Of a DNA stretch of 5,786 nt, positions 1-5,324 are shown one piece after another. Origin of the DNA: Thermodesulfobacteriota bacterium (GTDB lineage: Bacteria > Desulfobacterota > Syntrophobacteria > BM002); assembly GCA_947259475.1 (NCBI GenBank), contig CAMYLW010000025.1, forward strand, positions 11,306-17,091, written 5' to 3'. The notes beneath the pieces are model-generated. The model did no database searches. It saw only the letters and a program-made list of their open reading frames with translations, and was not told the DNA's origin. The translations under genes and the position numbers were made by a program. The stretch's first letter is position 1; each line of letters opens with the position of its first letter.

Positions 1-286
1 GAAATCCGAGGGTATGAATGGCAGCGAGGTCTGCATCGCTGGTGATCTTGCTGGTAGCGTGGCGCTCAAGGGCCAGAATGGCCTCATCCTCTTCCATACC
101 CATACCATTATCAACCACTCGAATTGTACGGCACCCTGATCCATGCACTTCGATGCTTATCTGGCGAGCCTCGGCATCCATGGCATTCTCAACCAGCTCT
201 TTTACCGCTGAAGCCGGCCTTTCAACTACCTCACCAGCGGCAATTTTGTTGGCCAGCTGTTCTGGCATCACACGAATCTTGGCCAT
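1..286 (-). CDS. mutL: DNA mismatch repair protein MutL, N-terminal part (runs off left edge)
   Basis: MutL is the ATP-dependent clamp-like partner of MutS in methyl-directed or nick-directed mismatch repair and acts in the cytoplasm on DNA. The 95 visible residues are the start of the N-terminal GHKL ATPase domain. The family block [11 protein letters not shown] (16-26) is followed by motif [11 protein letters not shown] (29-38), with Glu30 as the expected catalytic base and Asn34 as the Mg ligand. Motif II DNGMGM (59-64) contains Asp59 for adenine binding, then comes ERHATSKI (74-81), and the frame is cut just as motif III begins (TLGF, 92-95). The ATG at 286 is preceded by a strong Shine-Dalgarno, GGAGGA at 291-296, four bases away. 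The start of the protein matches E. coli MutL in register. The rest, including the linker, the dimerisation domain and any endonuclease motif, lies outside the window, so nicking activity cannot be judged. It is transcribed divergently from the GAF gene. Confidence 0.97.
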   Translation of the reverse strand, partial: MAKIRVMPEQLANKIAAGEVVERPASAVKELVENAMDAEARQISIEVHGSGCRTIRVVDNGMGMEEDEAILALERHATSKITSDADLAAIHTLGF

Positions 287-311
287 CCAGTCCTCCTTTT
301 GCCATCAACTC

Positions 312-338
312 ATTATCCTATTTACAGCGGTTTGACAA
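312..338 (-). promoter_or_regulatory. candidate sigma-70-type promoter for mutL
   Basis: Read on the minus strand, TTGTCA (338-333) and GATAAT (317-312, five of six matches to TATAAT) are separated by 15 bases, shorter than the ideal 17. The -10 lies about 25 bases upstream of the mutL ATG, just ahead of its Shine-Dalgarno, so the leader would be very short. This is a pattern match only; the spacing is the weak point. Confidence 0.4.
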
Positions 339-393
339 GCACCACAATGAGCGATCTCGAGTGTTGGAGTGATGATGACTTGAGATTTTAGAA

Positions 394-418
394 TGCAGAT
401 TGCAGATTGCAGATTGCA
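394..418 (+). repeat. tandem seven-base repeat TGCAGAT, 3.6 copies
   Basis: Three exact head-to-tail copies of TGCAGAT (394-400, 401-407, 408-414) are followed by the partial copy TGCA (415-418). The array sits in the non-coding space between the divergent mutL and GAF genes. Its reverse complement resembles the second array at 434-496, so the two arrays are in roughly opposite orientation. No protein is encoded here, and the units are far too short for CRISPR. Confidence 0.9.
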
Positions 419-433
419 ACTACAGATTTTCGT

Positions 434-496
434 TCTGAAATTTGAAATCCGGAGTTTTCAATCCGCAATCCGAAATCTGAAATCTGAAATCCGAAA
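434..496 (+). repeat. degenerate seven-base repeat array, consensus TCYGAAA
   Basis: Two blocks share one seven-base rhythm. The first runs 434-454 as TCTGAAA, TTTGAAA and TCCGGAG. The second runs 462-496 as TCCGCAA, TCCGAAA, TCTGAAA, TCTGAAA and TCCGAAA. A seven-base interruption separates the blocks and keeps the heptad phase. On the minus strand the units read GATTTCA/G, close to the GATTGCA seen when the 394-418 array is read in a shifted phase, so the two arrays can pair imperfectly. I recall similar GATTTCGGATTTC-type intergenic arrays in anaerobic bacterial genomes; function unknown. Confidence 0.85.
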
Positions 497-500
497 GTGG

Positions 501-529
501 TTGACACAACTTCTTAAATAGGCTATTCA
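501..529 (+). promoter_or_regulatory. candidate sigma-70-type promoter for the GAF gene (and perhaps mreB)
   Basis: A perfect -35 hexamer TTGACA (501-506) is followed after 17 bases by TATTCA (524-529), a poor -10 that matches only the first three bases of TATAAT. The position directly after the heptad array and about 90 bases ahead of the coding region is sensible. It is the best rightward candidate in this intergenic region, but the weak -10 suggests low basal strength or activator dependence, which is inference. Confidence 0.45.
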
Positions 530-545
530 TGGACCGAACCGTGGC

Positions 546-566
546 CCGGCATGAGATAACATGCGG
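546..566 (+). other. small leader hairpin upstream of the GAF gene
   Basis: GCATG (549-553) pairs with CATGC (560-564) around the six-base loop AGATAA. CC (546-547) can add two pairs with GG (565-566) if G548 is bulged. There is no U-run after it, so it is not an intrinsic terminator. It would lie in the 5' untranslated leader if the 501-529 promoter is used. Role unknown; the stem is short and could be chance. Confidence 0.35.
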
Positions 567-617
567 TAACAATTAATAATATCGGCCAGAATACGGTAAG
601 ATGGCGCCCGAACGGGC

Positions 618-2075
618 ATGGCTATCGAGCCGCTTCTTTTATATCCTTTGGTGCCCCACCTGCAGGTCCATATGTCAGTTGATCGACAACTCGACGACAT
701 CACTGCTCTGCTGAGTAACTGCCTGGAAGCGTACACGGCAGCCCTATTTCTCTGGGATGACAGTAGCAAACAACTGACCTTGAGAGCATTTCATAGTTTG
801 AGCAAGCACATCAACCCCGAGGCTCGATTTTCGCTCGAGGAAGGGGGCCTGGTGGGTTGGGCGGCAAAGAATAACGAACCACTAAGCATCGATCACTTTG
901 ACCGCGACACGAAGATTCTCCCCTACTATCAAGGCGACGAGAACATCAAATCCTTCCTGGCTTTTCCCCTTGAGCAGCCCAAAGGCGTGCTTTGTGTGGA
1001 CAGTAAGCGCCAGTACGTCTTTACCAATAAGGACCAGAAGCTTCTTTCGGGCTTTGCCACTGTTATCGGTAATGCCCTTGGTGCTGAGCGGGCCAGTCAC
1101 CACCATCAGCGCCAGCGCCAACTCTTGACTCTGTGGAGCCGTGCTGATGCGCTGCCGGCAGACACCGATGATCCGGTCCCTTATCTAACCCGCTTGCTGG
1201 ACTTCGCCTGTCAATATCTTCAAGTCGATAGTGGTCTGGTTGCTGTGCCCATCAAGGAAGGCCAATTTTTGCAGCTAGTTGCCGCTTCGGGCATTGGTTG
1301 GATTTTCCAGAATCGTAAGTCTCTAGTTATTCCCAAGTTTCGCTCCCGCACTCGAATTCCTTTTCTTTTTGGCCCGAAAGACTCCATCGGTAGAATTGGT
1401 GCCTTGGTCGGTATGCCCCTGGCCTGGGAAGCGGATGAAATGGGCGGTGTGATGGCTTTTATCAGTCGCACCGAAGCCAACTGGAGTAAGGAAGAACTAG
1501 GTGCTATCACTGCCTTGGTAAGGCGTGCTACTCTCGTCCTCCAAAATTTTACCTTAAAACGTGAATTGGCTCTTGTTCGCAATTTGGATCCCATCACCGA
1601 AGTATGCAACACTGAGGCTTTTGACCGAATTCTCAATAAAAGACTGGAAAGGTGTCGGCAGACCGGTGTCAGTCTGGGGCTAGGTATCGTTGCCATCGAG
1701 GGCTTTGAGGCCCTGAGTACTCGAATAGCTCTGCCAGATCTGGCAATCATACGCCAGCGCATCGCTTCAACACTGCTGCAGCGACTCAGAGACAAACAGC
1801 TCATTGGTTGTCTGGATCAAGCCCGTTTTGCCGTATTGTTTGAAGACGAAACAGAGAGAGCCATACATGACCAACTCGTGTCCAGTACCGCCGCTATACA
1901 CCAGGAAGTGCTGGCATCATTGGATGACCTGCCCCGGCTGGAGGCCTGTTTTGGTTCTGCACTCTACCCCCGAGATGCGGCTTCGTCCCGTGAACTGTGG
2001 ACCATGGCTTTTCAAGCCCTAACCGCTCAAGCAGCGAATTCTTCCAATCGAGACACAAAAGTAAAATCTGCTTGA
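618..2075 (+). CDS. GAF-GAF protein with a degenerate, inactive GGDEF domain
   Basis: This 485-residue protein has no signal peptide or membrane segment and is probably a cytoplasmic sensor. GAF module 1 spans about 20-155 and includes EGGLVGWAAKNNEPLSI (75-91) and an FPL...GVLCVDS strand block (116-129). A second GAF-like module spans about 186-312. The C-terminal 323-475 has the layout of a diguanylate cyclase domain: DPITEVCNTEAF (324-335) matches the usual DPLTGLxNRxxF opening, and FGSALYPRDAASSRELWTMAFQAL (445-468) matches the usual close. The active-site GGDEF is replaced by DQARF (400-404). The Mg-binding DxDxF is AIEGF (359-363), and the inhibitory RxxD site reads RDKQ (391-394). It should therefore not make cyclic di-GMP and more likely acts as a regulatory or binding domain. 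The start is uncertain. ATG 618 has no clear Shine-Dalgarno and abuts a small GCCC/GGGC hairpin (606-617). ATG 672 (residue 19) has AGG upstream and leaves GAF1 intact. mreB follows 113 bp downstream on the same strand. Confidence 0.85.
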   Translation: MAIEPLLLYPLVPHLQVHMSVDRQLDDITALLSNCLEAYTAALFLWDDSSKQLTLRAFHSLSKHINPEARFSLEEGGLVGWAAKNNEPLSIDHFDRDTKILPYYQGDENIKSFLAFPLEQPKGVLCVDSKRQYVFTNKDQKLLSGFATVIGNALGAERASHHHQRQRQLLTLWSRADALPADTDDPVPYLTRLLDFACQYLQVDSGLVAVPIKEGQFLQLVAASGIGWIFQNRKSLVIPKFRSRTRIPFLFGPKDSIGRIGALVGMPLAWEADEMGGVMAFISRTEANWSKEELGAITALVRRATLVLQNFTLKRELALVRNLDPITEVCNTEAFDRILNKRLERCRQTGVSLGLGIVAIEGFEALSTRIALPDLAIIRQRIASTLLQRLRDKQLIGCLDQARFAVLFEDETERAIHDQLVSSTAAIHQEVLASLDDLPRLEACFGSALYPRDAASSRELWTMAFQALTAQAANSSNRDTKVKSA

Positions 2076-2188
2076 CTGCACGTCCGGAGTGATTTCGTCC
2101 AGGTACCATCACCGCTGAAAATTGGATCGAGCTTGTGAGTAGACGGATTAACTTGTAGCAATAGACGGCTCCACGTAGGTAGGTAATT
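2076..2188 (+). other. spacer between the GAF gene and mreB, no clear terminator
   Basis: The 113-bp gap shows no GC-rich hairpin with a U-run, so read-through from the GAF gene into mreB is possible. I also see no convincing -35/-10 pair. The only ordered element is AGGTAGGT (2177-2184), a doubled Shine-Dalgarno-like sequence. Its second copy lies 5 bases from the mreB ATG and probably serves as its ribosome binding site. The words AGTAGACGG (2139-2147) and AATAGACGG (2160-2168) repeat once, with unknown meaning. Confidence 0.5.
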
Positions 2189-3217
2189 ATGAGGTTGTTG
2201 CACGGATTTGCTGGACTTTTCGCCAAAGATATGGCCATGGACCTTGGTACAGCCAATACTCTCATTTACGTGAAGGGTGAGGGAATTGTGCTCAACGAAC
2301 CTTCAGTGGTGGCCCTGAGCCGAGATACCGGGAAGGTTATTGCTGTGGGCAGTGAGGCCAAAGAATATTTGGGCCGCACCCCTCAGAAAATCGTCGCCAT
2401 TCGTCCCATGAAGGACGGAGTGATTGCTGATTTTGAAGTAACCAGTGTAATGATCAAATACTTTCTCAGAAAGATCAAGAGCCGATCTTTTCTTTTTCGG
2501 CCACGGCTCATTGTGGCCGTCCCCACCGGCGTTACCCAGGTGGAGAAACGTGCGGTAATTGAAGCAGCAGAGCAAGCAGGGGCGCGCCAGGTGCACCTGG
2601 TCGAGGAACCAATGGCTGCAGCCATTGGCGCTGACCTACCCATTGACAAGCCGGTAGGCAGCATGGTGGTGGATATCGGAGGGGGGACCACGGAGGTAGC
2701 GGTGATTTCACTCTCGGCCGTGGCCTATTCAGAATCAGTGCGAGTGGCCGGCGACGAGGCCAATGAAGCTATAATCCGCCACGTTCAGAACCACCACCAA
2801 ATCGCCATCGGTGAAAATGAGGCGGAGCGGATCAAGCTGGAAATCGGCTCTGCCTGTCCACTTCCCCAGCCCATGACGGTTGGAGTCGCAGGGAAGGAAA
2901 TACTCACAGGAATACCCAGATCTTTCCAGGTAGACGATCAAGAAATCAGGCGCGCCCTGACGGAGCCGGTGAATGTCATAATTGAGAGTATCAAGCGGAC
3001 CTTCGAAAAGACACCGCCGGAACTCGCATCAGACATCACGCACAATGGTGTCTGGCTGGCGGGAGGCGGAGCACTGCTCAGGGGATTGGACACCCTGCTG
3101 ACTGACATTCTGAAACTTCCGGTGCATGTGGAAGCAGATGCGCTCACTACGGTGACCCGTGGTGCTGGCAGGGTGATGGAATCCATTGATGCTTATCGGC
3201 AGGTGTTTCTCAACTAA
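2189..3217 (+). CDS. mreB: rod shape-determining protein MreB (bacterial actin)
   Basis: MreB polymerises with ATP into short antiparallel filaments on the inner face of the cytoplasmic membrane and directs the elongation machinery for peptidoglycan synthesis. The 342 residues are full family length. The phosphate-1 loop is DLGTANT (18-24), the catalytic-Glu region VEEPMAAAIG (138-147), phosphate-2 DIGGGTTEV (162-170) and the late nucleotide loop LAGGGALLRGLD (290-301). Membrane contact is suggested by the hydrophobic N-terminus MRLLHGFAGLF (1-11) and by the loop SFLFRPR (100-106), the family's membrane-insertion site. The C-terminus has the typical RGAGRVMESIDAYRQVF pattern (324-340). ATG 2189 has an AGGTAGGT ribosome site and keeps the membrane-binding N-terminus. 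No mreC or mreD follows; the next gene is convergent. This may therefore be a second mreB copy or a split mre locus. It may be co-transcribed with the GAF gene upstream. All key residues are present. Confidence 0.97.
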   Translation: MRLLHGFAGLFAKDMAMDLGTANTLIYVKGEGIVLNEPSVVALSRDTGKVIAVGSEAKEYLGRTPQKIVAIRPMKDGVIADFEVTSVMIKYFLRKIKSRSFLFRPRLIVAVPTGVTQVEKRAVIEAAEQAGARQVHLVEEPMAAAIGADLPIDKPVGSMVVDIGGGTTEVAVISLSAVAYSESVRVAGDEANEAIIRHVQNHHQIAIGENEAERIKLEIGSACPLPQPMTVGVAGKEILTGIPRSFQVDDQEIRRALTEPVNVIIESIKRTFEKTPPELASDITHNGVWLAGGGALLRGLDTLLTDILKLPVHVEADALTTVTRGAGRVMESIDAYRQVFLN

Positions 3218-3262
3218 TCAATTCTGGGTGGAGTATTAGCGTGCTGGAGTGTTGAGGAATAG

Positions 3263-3343
3263 AAATTCCAAATCACCCAATCTCAAGGTGTCAGGGAAGA
3301 AAAACAAGAAAACTGAAAACTCAGTCTTTGTGATTTGGAGTTT
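3263..3343. repeat. 14-bp inverted repeat in the convergent intergenic region
   Basis: AAATTCCAAATCAC (3263-3276) pairs with GTGATTTGGAGTTT (3330-3343), with one T-G wobble and no gaps, around a 53-base spacer. The spacer holds the ACTGA/TCAGT hairpin (3312-3325). It lies between the convergent mreB and ABC ATPase genes. No open frame or transposase is present. It could fold as a long stem at both transcript ends, or be a remnant of a small repeat element; the sequence does not decide. Confidence 0.6.
3298..3325 (-). terminator. weak putative intrinsic terminator of the ABC transporter operon
   Basis: Read on the minus strand, ACTGA (3325-3321), loop GTTT and TCAGT (3316-3312) form a 5-bp stem. 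It is followed by a T-rich run (TTTCTTGTTTTTCTT, 3311-3297) about 50 bases after the ATPase stop codon. The T-run is convincing but the stem is short and has only two G-C pairs. The wider inverted repeat 3263-3343 could help. For mreB, on the plus strand, the T-run after the stem is only three bases long. Confidence 0.4.
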
Positions 3344-3371
3344 GGGATTTTAGAAGTTCGCCTTACGCCAT

Positions 3372-4103
3372 CTATAAAATTTGACTAAGGAACAACTTGG
3401 TCCGGTCATGGGTGGGATTCTCGAAGAAGTGTTCCGGCGTGCCCACTTCGACTACCTGGCCCTCGTCCATAAAGATGACTCGATCCGCAACTTCCCTGGC
3501 AAAGCCCATTTCGTGAGTCACCACTACCATGGTCATCCCCTCCAGGGCCAGGGTCTTCATAACATCCAGTACCTCGCCAATCATCTCTGGGTCCAGAGCT
3601 GAGGTTGGCTCGTCAAAGAGCATCACTTTGGGGTCCATGGCCAGAGCCCTGGCAATGGCAACCCGCTGCTGCTGCCCACCGGAGAGGTTGTCCGGATAGG
3701 AGTCGGCCTTGTCAGGAATGCCCACTTTTTCCAATAGGGCCATAGCTTTCTCTACCGCCTCTTTTTTGGAGCGCTTGCGCACCACTGTCTGGGCCAGGGT
3801 GAGATTGCCCAGAGCCGTCTTGTGGCGAAAGAGGTTGAAAGACTGAAAGACCATACCCATTTCTTCCCTGACCTTGCTAATGTTGGTCTTGGGGTCCAGA
3901 ATATCAACGCCGTCTATGTAGATGCGGCCTTTGTCAGCCTTCTCCAACATGTTCAGGCAGCGCAGTATGGTGCTTTTTCCTGACCCCGAAGGACCGATAA
4001 TCACCACCACCTCGCCCTTGTCAACCCCACAGGAGACATCAATCAGGGCCTCAATCTTGTGGGTGGTGTAGAAGGTCTTGTAAACGCTTTCTGCTCTAAC
4101 CAC
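3372..4103 (-). CDS. polar amino acid ABC transporter, ATP-binding protein (GlnQ/HisP type)
   Basis: This ATPase powers amino acid import from the cytoplasmic face of the membrane. With the GTG at 4103 it is 243 residues, the usual length for the GlnQ/HisP/AapP group. All motifs are intact: Walker A GPSGSGKS (37-44), Q-loop VFQSFNLF (85-92), signature LSGGQ (140-144), Walker B VMLFDEP (160-166) with catalytic Glu165, D-loop SALDPE (168-173) and H-loop His197. An ATG at 4151 is in frame, but it would add 16 unrelated residues rich in Cys and lies deep inside the permease gene. The GTG has a perfect GGAGGA (4113-4118) nine bases upstream and gives the family N-terminus [11 protein letters not shown]. 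The start overlaps the permease end by 8 bases (GTGGTTAG), so translation is probably coupled. The substrate cannot be read from the ATPase; glutamine, glutamate, histidine, arginine or another polar amino acid are all possible. Confidence 0.94.
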   Translation of the reverse strand: MVRAESVYKTFYTTHKIEALIDVSCGVDKGEVVVIIGPSGSGKSTILRCLNMLEKADKGRIYIDGVDILDPKTNISKVREEMGMVFQSFNLFRHKTALGNLTLAQTVVRKRSKKEAVEKAMALLEKVGIPDKADSYPDNLSGGQQQRVAIARALAMDPKVMLFDEPTSALDPEMIGEVLDVMKTLALEGMTMVVVTHEMGFAREVADRVIFMDEGQVVEVGTPEHFFENPTHDRTKLFLSQIL

Positions 4104-5115
4104 CGATCGCAGTCCTCCTCTCCAAATATTGCACAAACATGGACAAGGCAAAGGTCAGCACCAGGTAGAGTAAGGCGGCGACGAACCAGAGCTCGAAGGG
4201 TTGCAAAGTGGTGGTAACTACCTCCCTGGTTGCCTTGGTGAGTTCACGAATGGCAATGATCCCCAGCAGCGATGAATCCTTGATAAGACTGATAAACTGT
4301 CCCGCCAGGGGCGGCAGAATGCGCCGAAAGGCCTGGGGCAGGATAATGTAGCGCATAGACTGGGGATAGGTCATTCCCAGAGAGCGGGCCGCCTCCATCT
4401 GCCCAAAGTGGATAGACTGAATGCCGGCCCGGACTATCTCAGCAACATAAGCCCCGGCAAAAACCGCCAGGGCTGCCACACCGTACCAGATAGGCGGCAG
4501 TTGGCCCGCGCCAACTTGGTCCAGCAAGTTATTGATCACGGTGCCCAGTACAAAATACCAGATAAAAATCTGCACAAGTAGGGGTGAGCCTCGAACCAGT
4601 TCTATATAGGTAATCGCCGACCATCTCAGGGCGGGATTTTTGGAAATCCTGGCCAATCCGGTGAAAAGGCCTAGAAGGATCCCCAGCAGCACAGCGAGGA
4701 CACTCACTTTCAGGGTGACCCACAGCCCCTCAATAAGAATGCCCACTTTCCATTTCTGATAGGACCCCAGAACATCGCCGGAATAAATAAAATCCCCCTC
4801 ATTCACTCGTAGCGATTGTCCCGGGACGCTATAGGTTTCCTCCTCTCCATCGCCCCGGACCGTGACCTCCACCTGGTCCCCTTTGGTGACAAGGGTGGCC
4901 ACCTCGCCCTCTATCTCAGCCTTGGTCTCGATCGTGTCTTTGTAATAGAAATACTGGGGCACCCGATACCAGCGCCATACATAGTCTACCTTCAGGGTGG
5001 CGAAGTACATTCCGCTGACAACCGCCGCTATCATTACAAAAAAGAGGAAAATGGAGATATGGCGCCAACCCCGGGTTCGGAGATAATCGGTTAGAGAAAA
5101 GCTGCCCTTTGTCAC
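4096..5115 (-). CDS. polar amino acid ABC transporter permease with N-terminal periplasmic insertion
   Basis: This inner-membrane permease of the HisM/GlnP family has 339 residues, longer than the usual 220 or so. TM1 is about 18-39. Then comes [11 protein letters not shown] (46-56), like the NWQWYRVPRYL block of longer family members. Residues about 60-118 form a charged, beta-rich segment likely on the periplasmic side. The transport core starts near 128 ([11 protein letters not shown]), with helices near 130-155, 168-195, 208-230, 265-290 and 305-330. The EAA loop is clear: EAARSLG (241-247) continuing to [14 protein letters not shown] (256-269), which contacts the ATPase. The GTG at 5115 has AAGGG (5124-5128) eight bases upstream; no better start lies in frame. 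The downstream ATPase gene overlaps its stop. A terminator-like hairpin lies between this gene and the binding-protein gene, so its expression is probably lower. Only one permease gene is seen, which suggests a homodimer. Confidence 0.92.
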   Translation of the reverse strand: MTKGSFSLTDYLRTRGWRHISIFLFFVMIAAVVSGMYFATLKVDYVWRWYRVPQYFYYKDTIETKAEIEGEVATLVTKGDQVEVTVRGDGEEETYSVPGQSLRVNEGDFIYSGDVLGSYQKWKVGILIEGLWVTLKVSVLAVLLGILLGLFTGLARISKNPALRWSAITYIELVRGSPLLVQIFIWYFVLGTVINNLLDQVGAGQLPPIWYGVAALAVFAGAYVAEIVRAGIQSIHFGQMEAARSLGMTYPQSMRYIILPQAFRRILPPLAGQFISLIKDSSLLGIIAIRELTKATREVVTTTLQPFELWFVAALLYLVLTFALSMFVQYLERRTAIGG

Positions 5116-5199
5116 TGTCGTTACCCTTCGGAAATTATCCGCCGGCTCTTGCCTCTTTGCCCATGTCTGATAGACCAGGTTAATCCTACGAGCAAGACA

Positions 5200-5278
5200 C
5201 GCTTTCCCCCATACTGCCAGCGCTCCACAAAAATGGGGGTCGGCGGTCAGAGAATGACTGCCGGCCCCCTGGAAAGCG
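5200..5278. repeat. 8-bp inverted repeat enclosing the attenuator
   Basis: CGCTTTCC (5200-5207) and GGAAAGCG (5271-5278) are perfect reverse complements and flank the hairpin at 5235-5269, touching it closely on one side only (one base). In the transcript they could close a larger structure around the terminator and its U-run. A second G5 run (minus strand 5210-5206) could also compete for the single C5 run of the hairpin (5239-5235). Whether this is regulatory or chance is unknown. Confidence 0.45.
5229..5269 (-). terminator. intrinsic terminator/attenuator between binding-protein and permease genes
   Basis: On the minus strand the stem is GGGGG, CGGC and GTCA pairing with TGAC, GCCG and CCCCC around the loop TTCTC, with two single A-C mismatches. 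This gives 13 pairs, mostly G-C, followed directly by ATTTTTG. That is a textbook rho-independent terminator, 55 bases after the binding-protein stop and about 120 bases before the permease start. In such operons a partial terminator here usually makes the periplasmic binding protein more abundant than the membrane parts. On the plus strand the mismatches become G-U pairs but no U-run follows, so it works leftward only. Confidence 0.85.
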
Positions 5279-5324
5279 GTCTTCCAAAGTTAATCGTATC
5301 TTACGGTTGCACTCCACTGCCGAC

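Noticed and set aside
18..335. Plus-strand open frame of about 105 codons
   Set aside because: It lies antisense to the clear MutL N-terminus, shows low-complexity Ser/Ala-rich sequence typical of a shadow frame, and has no family resemblance.
332..360. TTGACA at 332-337 as a rightward promoter
   Set aside because: Seventeen bases on, the would-be -10 is TCTCGA, which has almost no match; the same bases fit better as part of the leftward mutL promoter.
394..496. CRISPR array
   Set aside because: Units are seven bases, directly adjacent with no unique spacers, and no cas gene is nearby.
1220..1804. Minus-strand open frame of 194 codons inside the GAF gene
   Set aside because: It is antisense to the GAF2/GGDEF-like coding region, rich in Arg, Ser and Leu as shadow frames are, and has no recognisable domain; the plus-strand frame has clear domains.
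4104..4151. ATG at 4151 as the start of the ABC ATPase
   Set aside because: It adds 16 residues foreign to the family and overlaps the permease by 56 bases, while the GTG at 4103 has an ideal GGAGGA and a family-like N-terminus.
5131..5164. Tiny minus-strand frame (MGKEARAGG) ahead of the permease
   Set aside because: Nine codons with no clear ribosome site or regulatory codon bias; no support for a leader peptide.
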